DNA from: Radiobacillus deserti
GTDB taxonomy: Bacteria > Bacillota > Bacilli > Bacillales > Amphibacillaceae
Direction of reading: 5' to 3'
Length of the DNA: 64,000 nucleotides
Assembly (NCBI RefSeq): GCF_007301515.1
Contig: NZ_CP041666.1
Location: 868,001-932,000, forward strand
In this document: one piece after another, positions 50,851 to 59,367 of the stretch
Layout of the letters: each line of letters starts with the position of its first letter
Numbering within the stretch: the stretch's first letter is position 1
The notes under the pieces: generated by a model
The model's input: the letters and a program-made list of their open reading frames with translations, nothing else
Database searches by the model: none
Told to the model about the DNA's origin: nothing
Translations under genes and position numbers: made by a program

Positions 50851-52044
50851 ATGTTTCAAACGATAGAGCGAGCGTTACAAGAGCTAAAGGAAGGAAAAGT
50901 AATTATTGTCGTAGATGATGAGGCTCGGGAGAATGAGGGAGATTTTGTTGTCCTGGCAGAGCATGCCACTCCGGCTGTTGTTAACTTTATGGCCACAGAA
51001 GGGAAGGGATTAATTTGTACGCCTCTAGATTCCGCAACAGCGAAAAAGTTGCAGTTTCATCCGATGGTGTCTCAAAATACAGATACACATCAAACGGCTT
51101 TTACTGTTAGTGTGGACTACAAAGCGACACATACAGGAATAAGTGCTTTTGAACGTGCACAAACGATAGAGAAAATGCTGGATTCTGAAGCAACTCCAGA
51201 GGACTTTAAACGACCGGGACACGTTTTCCCACTAGTGGCAAAAGAATGGGGTGTATTAGAGCGACCAGGTCATACAGAGGCTGCAGTTGATTTGGCAAGG
51301 TTATCAGGTTCGAAGCCAGCTGGGGTAATTTGTGAAATTATGAATCCTGACGGGACGATGGCTCGTCTTCCAGAATTAATGGAGGTAGCGCAAAAATTTG
51401 ACCTCTCGATTATTACCATTAAAGATCTCATTATGTATAGGAAACAACATGATGTTCTAATAAAAAAGGAAGAAGACATTCATTTGCCAACAAGATATGG
51501 AGATTTTAAACTAGCTGCTTTTATCGATCGAGTGACTGGTAAAGAGCATCTTGCTTTATACAAAGGAGTCTTTCAAGAGCATGAACCTGTTTTGGTGCGT
51601 ATTCATTCGGAGTGCCTAACAGGTGATGTATTTGGCTCTCACCGATGTGATTGCGGACCACAATTGGAGAAAGCTCTGCAACAGATAGAATCAGAAGGTC
51701 GTGGAGTCCTTTTATATATGCGCCAAGAAGGCAGAGGAATTGGACTATTGAACAAGCTAAAAGCTTATAAACTTCAAGAACAGGGATTGGATACCGTGGA
51801 AGCGAATCTTCAATTGGGTTTTGGAGAAGATGAACGCGACTATGCGATAAGTGTTCAAATGCTAAAGGCAATGGGTATCAAGAAGCTTCGTTTGCTAACA
51901 AATAATCCAAGGAAGATAGCTAGTATGAAGGAGTATGGACTAGAGGTCACCAAAAGAGAAGCAATAGAAATCTCAGTGAACAGAAATAATGAGAACTATT
52001 TAAAGACTAAAAAAGATAAGCTTGATCACTTATTGCATTTATAG
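50851..52044 (+). CDS. ribBA: bifunctional DHBP synthase / GTP cyclohydrolase II
   Basis: A 397-residue fusion. The N-terminal DHBP synthase (about 1-200) has DDEARENEGDFVVLAEH and RPGHTEAAVDLARL; the C-terminal GTP cyclohydrolase II (about 205-397) has the zinc cysteines in SECLTGDVFGSHRCDCG and the RQEGRGIGL motif. It supplies both precursors of the riboflavin pathway. Both catalytic sets look intact. GGAGGA lies 8 bases before the ATG, 10 bases after ribE. Confidence 0.96.
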   Translation: MFQTIERALQELKEGKVIIVVDDEARENEGDFVVLAEHATPAVVNFMATEGKGLICTPLDSATAKKLQFHPMVSQNTDTHQTAFTVSVDYKATHTGISAFERAQTIEKMLDSEATPEDFKRPGHVFPLVAKEWGVLERPGHTEAAVDLARLSGSKPAGVICEIMNPDGTMARLPELMEVAQKFDLSIITIKDLIMYRKQHDVLIKKEEDIHLPTRYGDFKLAAFIDRVTGKEHLALYKGVFQEHEPVLVRIHSECLTGDVFGSHRCDCGPQLEKALQQIESEGRGVLLYMRQEGRGIGLLNKLKAYKLQEQGLDTVEANLQLGFGEDERDYAISVQMLKAMGIKKLRLLTNNPRKIASMKEYGLEVTKREAIEISVNRNNENYLKTKKDKLDHLLHL

Positions 52045-52057
52045 GAGGAAAAAACTA

Positions 52058-52522
52058 ATGAGTCATGTATTCGAAGGGAACTTAGTAGGGACAGAATTAA
52101 AGATAGGGATTGTCGTTGGTAGATTTAATGAATTTATTACAAGCAAATTACTAGGTGGTGCAGAAGATGCCTTAAGGCGACATGGAGTAAACGAAGAAGA
52201 TATTTCCGTAGCCTGGGTACCCGGAGCATATGAGATTCCTTTAGTAGCGAAAAAAATGGCAGAATCCAAAAATTATGATGCAATCGTTACACTAGGGACG
52301 GTTATCAGAGGCTCTACGTCACACTACGATTATGTATGTAATGAGGTATCAAAAGGGGTAGCGAGTGTATCTATGGAACAAAATCTGCCAGTTATATTCG
52401 GGGTGTTAACAACGGAAAATATCGAGCAAGCAATTGAACGGGCAGGAACGAAGGCAGGTAATAAAGGTGCGGAAGCAGCAGTAGCAGCGATTGAAATGGC
52501 TAATTTAATGAAGTCTCTATAG
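52058..52522 (+). CDS. ribH: 6,7-dimethyl-8-ribityllumazine synthase
   Basis: A 154-residue subunit of the lumazine synthase capsid. Motifs: GIVVGRFNEFITSKLLGGAE, WVPGAYEIPLVAKKM, the substrate loop GTVIRGSTSHYDYV with catalytic His, and FGVLTTENIEQAIERAG. ATG 52058 follows AGGAGGAAAAAACTA. It is the last gene of the rib operon, followed immediately by a terminator. Confidence 0.96.
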   Translation: MSHVFEGNLVGTELKIGIVVGRFNEFITSKLLGGAEDALRRHGVNEEDISVAWVPGAYEIPLVAKKMAESKNYDAIVTLGTVIRGSTSHYDYVCNEVSKGVASVSMEQNLPVIFGVLTTENIEQAIERAGTKAGNKGAEAAVAAIEMANLMKSL

Positions 52523-52555
52523 AAAGGGGGAGAGCAGATGCTCTCCCTTTTACTA
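52521..52555 (+). terminator. terminator of the rib operon
   Basis: AAAGGGGGAGAGCA and TGCTCTCCCTTT form a stem with a minimal loop, followed by TTACTATT, starting at the ribH stop codon. Confidence 0.85.
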
Positions 52556-52963
52556 TTATACAAAGACGTTTATTTTTTTCGTCCAATATGATTTGTAATT
52601 TGGTAAAATAAAGAAAAATCTATTTCGTTAGGAGGAAGATACGATGAACTTTCAACTTCACGAAGCAATAGAGATTTTAGAACGGACACCAAGGACATTG
52701 GACAGCTTTTTAAATGGTTTGTCAGATAGCTGGCTGACATGTAAGGAAGGGGAAAATACGTGGAATGTTTCGGAAGTCGTGGAACATTTGATTGAAGGGG
52801 AAATATATAACTGGATTCCGAGATTAGAGTTTATTTTGAAGGAAGGAGATCGTAACGCTTTTCCAGCTTTTGACCGCTTTTCGCATCTGGAGAAAAAAGA
52901 GCGCTCGATGAATGAACTGCACCCCAATTGTTAGACACTCAACAATTGGAGGTGCAGTTTTTT

Positions 52964-53488
52964 ATGGCTAAATTTACTCAAGAAAATAAATTAAATGCAG
53001 TTCAAAGATATTTAGAAGGTAATGAGAGTTATCATTCTATTGGAGAATCACTGGGGACGTCTTCAAGTGTGATAATGAACTGGGTGGCACAATATAATCT
53101 TCATGGTTTAGAGGGATTATTAAAGAAATCCTATGCAAGTTATTCAGAACAGTTTAAACTAAAAGTGCTTAACTATATGATTGAGCATGGGACGTCACCT
53201 AATGAAACAGCCGCGATTTTTAAAATCTCCTCTCCAGGTATGATTAGAAAATGGAGGATCCTTTATGAAAAAGGAGGAGTAGACGCCCTTAAACCGAAGA
53301 AAAAGGGGCGTACACTCATGAAAAAAGAAAATAAGAGAGATACACAAAAACAAGTACCAACTGATAATTCTATTGAAGCTCTCAAAGCTGAAGTAAAACA
53401 GCTACGAATGGAGAATGAGTATCTAAAAAAGTTGAACACCTTAGTTCAAAACAAGGAAAAATCACCAAACAAGACAAAGCGAAAATAG
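52964..53488 (+). CDS. IS150-like transposase OrfA (DNA-binding)
   Basis: A 174-residue protein with two helix-turn-helix units (about 8-50: KLNAVQRYLEGNESYHSIGE, SSSVIMNWVAQY; about 58-105: LNYMIEHGTSPNETAAIFK, PGMIRKWRILYEKGG). A leucine-zipper-like C-terminus follows (IEALKAEVKQLRMENEYLKK), as in IS150 OrfA. ATG 52964 follows GGAGGT by 10 bases. A slippery heptamer A_AAA_AAG in this frame at 53425-53431 allows -1 frameshifting into orfB, giving a fusion of about 454 residues. Confidence 0.9.
   Translation: MAKFTQENKLNAVQRYLEGNESYHSIGESLGTSSSVIMNWVAQYNLHGLEGLLKKSYASYSEQFKLKVLNYMIEHGTSPNETAAIFKISSPGMIRKWRILYEKGGVDALKPKKKGRTLMKKENKRDTQKQVPTDNSIEALKAEVKQLRMENEYLKKLNTLVQNKEKSPNKTKRK
53425..53431 (+). 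other. -1 programmed frameshift site (A_AAA_AAG)
   Basis: AAAAAAG lies in the correct register of the orfA frame (codons AAA at 53426 and AAG at 53429). After a -1 slip the reading continues open (VEHLSSKQGKITKQDKAKIV) into orfB, which is the known expression mode of IS150-group transposases. Confidence 0.75.
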
Positions 53489-53514
53489 TCTATGAACTAA
53501 GGAATGACTTCTCG

Positions 53515-54327
53515 GTGAAAGCACTTATAACGTTGGCAGATGTACCACGTAGTACGTACTACTACTTCGTTAAACAATTAGATCGTCCAGATAAAGATGC
53601 AGAACTAAAAATACTTATAAAAGAAATTTATTATGAACACAAAGGACGATATGGTTATCGTCGTATTCGAGATGAGCTTGTGAACCGTGGGTACAAAGTT
53701 AATCATAAAAAAGTTCAACGAATCATGAAGGGATTAGGTTTGAAAAGTATGGTTCGTATGAAGAAATATCGTTCTTATAAAGGGAAAGTAGGTAAGACAG
53801 CACCAAACATATTGGACCGTAACTTCAAGGCAGAAAAGCCAAATGAAAAATGGGTAACAGATATTACTGAGTTTAAATTATTTGGGGAGAAACTCTACCT
53901 ATCTCCTATTCTTGATTTATTTAATGGTGAAATTATTACTTACACGATTGGTTCAAGACCTACATACTCACTTGTTTCAAACATGTTAGAGAAGTCTTTT
54001 GAACGATTAACAGATAAAGATAAGTTAATTCTTCACTCAGATCAAGGATGGCATTACCAAATGAGGCAGTATCGCCACGCCTTAAAGGAGCAAGGGATAA
54101 CACAAAGTATGTCACGTAAGGGAAACTGTTATGACAACGCAGTGATAGAGAATTTCTTTGGAATTATGAAATCTGAATTTCTATACCTCAATGAATTTGA
54201 TAGCATTGATCATTTTAAACAAGAACTTGAAGAATACATGAATTACTATAACAACAAACGTATTAAGACAAAATTAAAAGGCAAGAGTCCAGTACAATTC
54301 CGAACTCTTGCCCAACAAGCTGCTTAA
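53515..54327 (+). CDS. IS150-like transposase OrfB (DDE integrase core)
   Basis: An IS3-type catalytic protein, 270 residues from GTG 53515, but the -1 frame is open back to 53431, so the functional product is likely the OrfAB fusion. An HTH_21-like region (YYEHKGRYGYRRIRDEL) precedes the rve core. The DDE residues lie in EKWVTDITEF, LILHSDQGWHYQ and NCYDNAVIENFFGIMKSE. No internal stop is seen, so the transposase looks functional. Confidence 0.9.
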   Translation: MKALITLADVPRSTYYYFVKQLDRPDKDAELKILIKEIYYEHKGRYGYRRIRDELVNRGYKVNHKKVQRIMKGLGLKSMVRMKKYRSYKGKVGKTAPNILDRNFKAEKPNEKWVTDITEFKLFGEKLYLSPILDLFNGEIITYTIGSRPTYSLVSNMLEKSFERLTDKDKLILHSDQGWHYQMRQYRHALKEQGITQSMSRKGNCYDNAVIENFFGIMKSEFLYLNEFDSIDHFKQELEEYMNYYNNKRIKTKLKGKSPVQFRTLAQQAA

Positions 54328-54647
54328 TAAAATTATCTGTCTAACTTTTTGGGGTCACTTCATGAAAGAGAAATTAGCAGAGTTTCAGTCTTTAAGAAAA
54401 CGGAATGTGACAACGCTTTTGGAGCTAGCAAAAGAAGAAGTCCTGGAAAACAAAGGGTACCATCCTGCCTTTGGATCGGTGAAAGTGAGGGAATTAATCT
54501 CTACATGGGCGGTTCATGATCTGACTCATATTTCGCAAATTGTTCGTGTAATGGCGAAGAGGTATCAAGATGATGTTGGACCGTGGCATGAGTTTTTAGG
54601 GATATTAAAGAAATAATTAACTATCAAATAACGGAGAGAAATTGGAC

Positions 54648-55130
54648 ATGAAATTATTATCGACGAATGACCTAGCCCAAGAAGTATTACACGCATTTTT
54701 TATAGAACAATGGGGAAGTCCGGAAATGGTTATCTCTAGTGGCGTCTATGACTGCAGTAGACTAGACGGTATTGCAGCAGTTGATGAGAATAGAGTAATA
54801 GGATTGATTACGTATGTAAGAAAAGGCAAGTTATGTGAAATTATTTCTCTGGATAGTATCGTTCCTAAAAAGGGGATAGGGACCCTCTTGCTTGAAGAAG
54901 TTGAAAAAATTGCTTTGGAAAAAGGCTGTCTCGAACTCAGATTAATCACAACGAATGATAATCTTCTCGCGTTAAAGTTCTACCAGAAACGAGGCTATGT
55001 CCTACAAAATCTTTTCCCGAACGCAGTAGAAAAAGCCCGTAAAATAAAACCTGAAATTCCTCTTATTGGGGATGAAGGAATTCCAATTAGAGATGAGTTA
55101 GAACTTAAAAAACAATTAAAGGTGTGTTAA
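54648..55130 (+). CDS. GNAT-family N-acetyltransferase
   Basis: A 160-residue acyltransferase: ENRVIGLITYVRKGKLCEII, motif A SIVPKKGIGTLLLEEVEKIA (about residues 70-89) and motif B NLLALKFYQKRGYVLQNLFP. The C-terminal PEIPLIGDEGIPIRDELEL segment occurs in several Bacillaceae GNAT proteins of unknown substrate. ATG 54648 after CGGAGAG; TTG 54642 is an alternative. It is followed 4 bases later by a small membrane-protein gene. Confidence 0.83.
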   Translation: MKLLSTNDLAQEVLHAFFIEQWGSPEMVISSGVYDCSRLDGIAAVDENRVIGLITYVRKGKLCEIISLDSIVPKKGIGTLLLEEVEKIALEKGCLELRLITTNDNLLALKFYQKRGYVLQNLFPNAVEKARKIKPEIPLIGDEGIPIRDELELKKQLKVC

Positions 55131-55134
55131 ATCG

Positions 55135-55332
55135 ATGAATTTACTCTCAGGTACGATCGCAATATGCGTTTCCTTTCTTTTATTTACTTACCTATACGGT
55201 ATAAAAGCTCTTTTTTCCGTTATGTATCACCCAGGGTTATACTTTTTCCCAGTCACCCTACTAATTATTGCTTTAGGATTCTATGGGTATGAATATGTTA
55301 AGTATGTAAAATTGTTGGAAAGTAGAGATTAA
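55135..55332 (+). CDS. small two-helix membrane protein
   Basis: A 65-residue protein with two hydrophobic helices (about 3-25 and 33-52), a short loop (MYHPG) and a charged C-terminus (VKYVKLLESRD). It begins 4 bases after the GNAT gene with AAAGGTG as ribosome site, so both are probably co-transcribed. No family recognised. Confidence 0.6.
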   Translation: MNLLSGTIAICVSFLLFTYLYGIKALFSVMYHPGLYFFPVTLLIIALGFYGYEYVKYVKLLESRD

Positions 55333-55378
55333 CCTTTATAGTAAATGTTCCATCTACTACATACCGTGAAGTGATTTT

Positions 55379-55866
55379 ATGGAAATCCTATATCGACATG
55401 TGGCAAGAGCCGTTATTCCATACAAAGAAAAAGATTCTAATCGCTCAACTTAAAGGTGCACACTCTTTCTTACCAGGTGGAGGAGTGGAAATAGGCGAAA
55501 GTTGTGAAATGGCGTTACAGAGAGAATTGGCTGAAGAAATAGGATTTAAACAAATAAAAGTTGAGCAGTTCATGGGAGTGATGGAAGATAGCTATGAGGA
55601 TAATGGCAGAGTCTATCATTCTATTTCTCATGTGTTTCTCGTATATGTAAATGAAAGAGAGCTAGAGAACAGTATCCTACCCCTTATTCCAAGGAAAATC
55701 ACTTACGTTTTTATTGGCTTGCCCCAACCTCCCAACCTTTGAAGCATTAAAGAATCATAATGTCTTATCAAGATCTGTACCCGAATTAATCTCAGTTTTT
55801 TTCAAAAATGGGAAGCCTTGTTTTTATACAGATTTGCAGCATCTTTCTATACGAAATGTTACCTAA
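55379..55866 (+). pseudogene. NUDIX hydrolase gene with two frameshifts
   Basis: Three frames make one NUDIX protein: MEILYRHVARAVIPYKEKK from ATG 55379, then (shift near 55432) ILIAQLKGAHSFLPGGGVEI with the Nudix box GESCEMALQRELAEEIGF, and (shift near 55735) FEALKNHNVLSRSVPELISV to a stop at 55864-55866. The Nudix box itself, GGGVEIGESCEMALQRELAEE, is intact over 55482 on. Either the gene is dead or the assembly carries two one-base errors here. A terminator follows directly. Confidence 0.65.
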
Positions 55867-55869
55867 TGA

Positions 55870-55909
55870 AAAAAAAGCACCTTACATCCAAGGTGCTTTT
55901 TTTCTCTTG
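55870..55909. terminator. intrinsic terminator
   Basis: AAAAAAGCACCTT and AAGGTGCTTTTTTT form a 13-bp stem with a 6-base loop; runs of A and T on both sides make it usable in both directions. Confidence 0.85.
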
Positions 55910-55989
55910 ATAAATCAAAGCTGCAGGGAGTATGAGTATATTATAAAAGATTAATCCTCGAAATTATTTGTTGTTAGAAGCACTTCATT

Positions 55990-56832
55990 TTAATCCCAAT
56001 GCTTAGGATAAGAAAGGAGAGGTGGAAGTTTCGTGTGCTTGTCTCCATTAGCAGCATTCAGCTGATCCTGTGTGAGAAAAATACTATCTAATAGATTAGC
56101 TCCTTTCAAATTGGTATCCCGCATATCGGCTCCAATAAAATCAGATCCTCTTAAGTCCGCATCTTGGAGGTTTGCAGCAATTAAATAAGCACCGCGAAAA
56201 TTCGACCCTTTTAAGTCTTTTTTCGCTAAGTTCGCTCCTATTAAGTCGGCTCCTCTATCTTGATAGGTAATTTGTGTTAACTTGTGTATCTCTTTCGCCT
56301 GATGCCGTACAAGATTACTAGCTTCTATTAGCAAAAGGTTTATTTGGAAACGGTGAGCATTGATATCTAACTGTAGTAAAGAATCTGCATCTAATAGAGT
56401 AAGCTTTTCTGTTTTTGCGATCGCTTCCTTTAACTCCTGGTGGATAGTTGTTGTTACCTTTAGAGACAACGCTTCTGTTAAATACCATAGCATCTCATGT
56501 AGTTGTTGCATGATTGGTAGAATCTCAAACATATCCTCGGCCACTTCCGGGTGGGTACGCCAATCCTTACCTGAAAACGTATATTGAGATACTTTTTGAC
56601 CTGCTCCAAAGCATTCATAGACCGTACATCCTCTGTATCCTTCTTCTCGTAAATGTTCATGGATCGTACAAAGAAAATTACATTGTAGATTTTGACAAGG
56701 GGTTCCACTAGGCTTGTCCTTGGCAAAATCAGTAGAGGCTGTAAATGGTAAAGCGACACAGCATAATCCGAAACAATTGGAACAATCGGCATGTAGCCGT
56801 TCTCGATTTATCTCATGTATTTGAGTAGACAC
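55990..56832 (-). CDS. pentapeptide-repeat protein with Cys-rich N-terminal domain
   Basis: A 280-residue protein. The N-terminal part (about 10-70) contains eight or more cysteines in CSNCFGLCCVALPF, CQNLQCNFLCTIH and GCTVYECFG, suggesting a metal (zinc or iron-sulfur) site. A helical region (about 90-185) follows, then six to eight pentapeptide repeats (about 190-250: GADLIGANLAKKDLKGSNFR, AANLQDADLRGSDFIGADMR, TNLKGANLL) forming a short right-handed quadrilateral helix. Function unknown; pentapeptide proteins can mimic DNA or act as scaffolds. GTG 56832 is chosen because AAAGGAAG lies 8 bases upstream; ATG 56886 is the alternative. Confidence 0.7.
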   Translation of the reverse strand: MSTQIHEINRERLHADCSNCFGLCCVALPFTASTDFAKDKPSGTPCQNLQCNFLCTIHEHLREEGYRGCTVYECFGAGQKVSQYTFSGKDWRTHPEVAEDMFEILPIMQQLHEMLWYLTEALSLKVTTTIHQELKEAIAKTEKLTLLDADSLLQLDINAHRFQINLLLIEASNLVRHQAKEIHKLTQITYQDRGADLIGANLAKKDLKGSNFRGAYLIAANLQDADLRGSDFIGADMRDTNLKGANLLDSIFLTQDQLNAANGDKHTKLPPLLSYPKHWD

Positions 56833-56960
56833 CGTTGCACTTCCTTTATTAAATCTTTGTATATATAGTAAATCATAACGAGGCAAAATCCTATATTTTA
56901 TTATGAAAGAAAGAACTTTATTACATATTTAATCGTATGTAATGATAAAGGAGGATGAGG

Positions 56961-57278
56961 ATGCTTCGGCCTAAGAATTTGTATCGTGTGGAAATTGTGG
57001 AGGATATACCCTATCGTAAGCGTTATGATAATGTATTGGATTTTGAGTTTGAAAGAAGAAATGGAGTTCTCACACGAAAAGGAAATCAGGGCGTTATCAG
57101 GACCGGTATAAAAGGGGATGTAATTTCCCAGTGGGGGAGAAAGTGGTTCTCTCCTGATGAGGATCAGGAGAATATAGAATTATTTACTCCGGTTGATAAT
57201 CCATCTATATTGATTCCTTATCACAAAATTAAATTCAAATACAAGGTGCTCGAAAAAAGTGAAGGGAATAGTGAATGA
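56961..57278 (+). CDS. hypothetical 105-residue protein
   Basis: A basic, beta-rich soluble protein (NLYRVEIVEDIPYRKRYDNV, RRNGVLTRKGNQGVIRTGIK, ISQWGRKWFSPDEDQENIEL, KIKFKYKVLEKSEG). No signal peptide or transmembrane segment. ATG 56961 follows AAAGGAGG by 6 bases. I recognise no family. It stands alone between the divergent pentapeptide gene and the convergent NUDIX gene. Confidence 0.55.
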   Translation: MLRPKNLYRVEIVEDIPYRKRYDNVLDFEFERRNGVLTRKGNQGVIRTGIKGDVISQWGRKWFSPDEDQENIELFTPVDNPSILIPYHKIKFKYKVLEKSEGNSE

Positions 57279-57296
57279 TGAACCCTATTATAAGGT

Positions 57297-57716
57297 CTAG
57301 AATGGCACAAAAAAAGGTTGAGTATCTTCGTCTAGACAATACGTAATACGCTGTTTAAAATTCCCCCATGTTACCATTTTCTGTGCTTGTTCAAGAGAGA
57401 AATAGCCGACTTCTAGACTTTCTGAACTAGTAGTTGGCTTACCACCCATTGGTTTTGCAAGGAAAAGAGTGTTACAAATAGAGTTAGAAACATTTTGATA
57501 GATTCCACAAAATTTGATTACTTCCACTTCGATTCCAGATTCCTCTTTTGTTTCTCGTACGACAGCTTCTTCAAGTGATTCGCCTTCTTCTACTTGTCCG
57601 CCCGGCATTTCCCAACCACGTCTCGGACCTTTTATTAATAGGATTTCATTTTTTTCGTTAAGAACGATTGCAGCTGCAGACACAATATGTTTCGGTATAG
57701 TCAAGTATTTCTCCAC
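57297..57716 (-). CDS. NUDIX hydrolase
   Basis: A 135-139-residue NUDIX protein with the complete box GGQVEEGESLEEAVVRETKE followed by ESGIEVEV (about residues 40-67). The N-terminal IPKHIVSAAAIVLNEKNEIL strand and WEMPGG are typical of ADP-ribose/dNTP-type pyrophosphohydrolases; the exact substrate is unknown. The frame begins at GTG 57716, but TTG 57704 is better placed 6-7 bases after AAAGGGTGGAG, so the true start may be there. Confidence 0.83.
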   Translation of the reverse strand: MEKYLTIPKHIVSAAAIVLNEKNEILLIKGPRRGWEMPGGQVEEGESLEEAVVRETKEESGIEVEVIKFCGIYQNVSNSICNTLFLAKPMGGKPTTSSESLEVGYFSLEQAQKMVTWGNFKQRITYCLDEDTQPFFVPF

Positions 57717-57786
57717 CCTTTCATTCTATAATAGGTTTTTTATGACCTTACTTTACAATGTACCATATGAAAAAGCGCTTGAATGA

Positions 57787-59220
57787 TTATTCAAGCGCAT
57801 CCCCTAAAAACTCTTTCACATTCTGCACAAGCTCTTCTTTTGGATAGGTTTTATACAACAAACTGGAGAGGCGAACAGGGTCCCCGAAGAAATATCGCTC
57901 ATATAACGTTTCCCGTGTGCCAAATGCACTCATCGTTAGATCCCACGCTAATCGAAATACTTTCACTCTCGTTTCTGCGTCTGCATTTTTTCCTTGTACA
58001 TATTGGTGTAAGTCATATTTAATCTCCGAGTTAAAATCGTTTTCGCTTGGGATAGTAATCATTCCACTTGCTCCCAATGATTGAAGGATTTCCGTTAGGC
58101 GTGGGTAGATTCTAGGAAAAGTATTACTTGCGACCCGAAGCGGATTGATGTTTGGGCGCATATACCCCCAATCATCTAATTCAGCTTCTATTTCTGACTT
58201 ACATAAAAGTCCCTTCATCGTTTCTATCCCTGTGATTATCTCGGACATTTTCTCTTGAATATGCTGGTATTCGCCAATGTTAATCGTCTGTACAATCATT
58301 TCTGCAATACCAAGTACAAATTCAAGCTTTACGATCTGTCTTGTTACAACCTGATGCAGTGCAAAGTGATGGAAAGAGCTCTTGATCATAAAGGAATTTG
58401 AAACCTCTAAATTGTGATAAAAGAAAACTCTGTCCCACGGAACGAGGACGTTATCAAACACGAGAATCGTATCCATTTCGTCATAGCGGGTGCTTAAAGG
58501 GTGATCAAAGATAGAAGAGCCACCAACAAACGATGGACGACCAATAAACCGCAATCCTTTTGTGTCACTTGGAATCGAAAAGGCGAAGGAATGAGCTTGA
58601 TCCATTATCCCTCCTGCAGAAAAAACGAGCACTTCATCGGTTAACCCACCTTGCGTGGCAAGAAGCCTCGCGCCTTTTATTACGATTCCTTTTGCATTCT
58701 CTTCGATAATTCTCGCGGAAATGGGTTCGTCTGGGTCTTCAAAATGAAGCTGAGAGCGATTCACTTGAGGGTTTACAAATGTATGGGTGAAGGATAAGTC
58801 CTCTTCTCTAGCTCGTTCATATAAGTTTGTTATATGGTTTGGAAAACAATTTTTTTTTCCTTTCAAATACTTAACGGAAGAAGCAAAAGCAGTTAGAACG
58901 GTATTCATATAGTCAGGGCTTCTTCCCATCAGACCGTGAGTAGATTTAGCCCATGTTTCGATTAGTTCTCTTCTTTTGGCCAAATCCTCTTTCGATTTCG
59001 GCTGCAGGTAAGAAAGACCTACTGAATCTCCTGTTTTGGGAGAAGGATAAGTAAGCCCTTGTTCCAATTGTACGTTATATAAATTGGCTTTCTCCTGTAA
59101 AATTCCTTTAAAGGCAGGATGTTCCGAAATTTTCCCTTGGATTCTCTCGCCATCTAACCATATCTCAGATTGTTGTTTGTTTATTCGATCTATGAATTCT
59201 TTTCCACTAATGGCAGGCAT
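57787..59220 (-). CDS. hpaB: 4-hydroxyphenylacetate 3-monooxygenase, oxygenase component (HpaB/YoaI-like)
   Basis: A 477-residue FADH2-dependent monooxygenase of the HpaB family, the same size as B. subtilis YoaI. The N-terminus has GKEFIDRINKQQSEIWLDGE; the FAD-contacting region includes THTFVNPQVNRSQ and KGARLLATQGGLTDEVLVF; LVPWDRVFFY and the C-terminal GTRETLYERYFFGDPVR are highly characteristic. It ortho-hydroxylates 4-hydroxyphenylacetate using reduced flavin. No HpaC-type reductase is adjacent; the FMN reductase at 4834 is far away and of another family. ATG 59220 follows AAGGAG by 8 bases. Confidence 0.9.
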   Translation of the reverse strand: MPAISGKEFIDRINKQQSEIWLDGERIQGKISEHPAFKGILQEKANLYNVQLEQGLTYPSPKTGDSVGLSYLQPKSKEDLAKRRELIETWAKSTHGLMGRSPDYMNTVLTAFASSVKYLKGKKNCFPNHITNLYERAREEDLSFTHTFVNPQVNRSQLHFEDPDEPISARIIEENAKGIVIKGARLLATQGGLTDEVLVFSAGGIMDQAHSFAFSIPSDTKGLRFIGRPSFVGGSSIFDHPLSTRYDEMDTILVFDNVLVPWDRVFFYHNLEVSNSFMIKSSFHHFALHQVVTRQIVKLEFVLGIAEMIVQTINIGEYQHIQEKMSEIITGIETMKGLLCKSEIEAELDDWGYMRPNINPLRVASNTFPRIYPRLTEILQSLGASGMITIPSENDFNSEIKYDLHQYVQGKNADAETRVKVFRLAWDLTMSAFGTRETLYERYFFGDPVRLSSLLYKTYPKEELVQNVKEFLGDALE

Positions 59221-59367
59221 ATTTCCACTCCTTACATATAGACATCTAGAATGTACTATCATCATATTGAGCGAGTGCCTATTCTGTTCCAACAAATCCG
59301 GGCAAATTCATTGTTTATTAAGGAAGGAGTTTGGTATGATGCAAAGGATTAAGAAGAGGGGATGGCC

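Larger units (their letters stand above)
52913..54362 (+). mobile_element. IS3 family (IS150-like) insertion sequence, complete
   Basis: 1450 bp. Ends are imperfect inverted repeats: left TGAACTGCACCCCAATTGTT, right (reverse complement) TGAAGTGACCCCAAAAAGTT. Both sides are flanked by TGAA (52909-52912 and 54363-54366), a 4-bp target duplication. It carries orfA and orfB in -1 relation with an A_AAA_AAG slip site, and orfB has the DDE core. It appears intact and possibly active. It interrupts a DinB-family gene. Confidence 0.92.
52644..54616 (+). pseudogene. DinB-family gene split by an insertion sequence
   Basis: Joining 52644-52912 to 54367-54616 (removing the element and one copy of the TGAA duplication) restores one uninterrupted frame of 172 residues. 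The restored protein has NFQLHEAIEILERTPRTLDS, GENTWNVSEVVEHLIEGE and, after the junction, ISTWAVHDLTHISQIVRVMA. These are the three metal-ligand His regions of the DinB/YfiT four-helix fold. DinB-like proteins are bacillithiol- or metal-dependent transferases. The gene is now broken: the left part ends after about 93 codons inside the element, the right part may start at ATG 54362. The break is clean, so the insertion looks recent. Confidence 0.85.
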
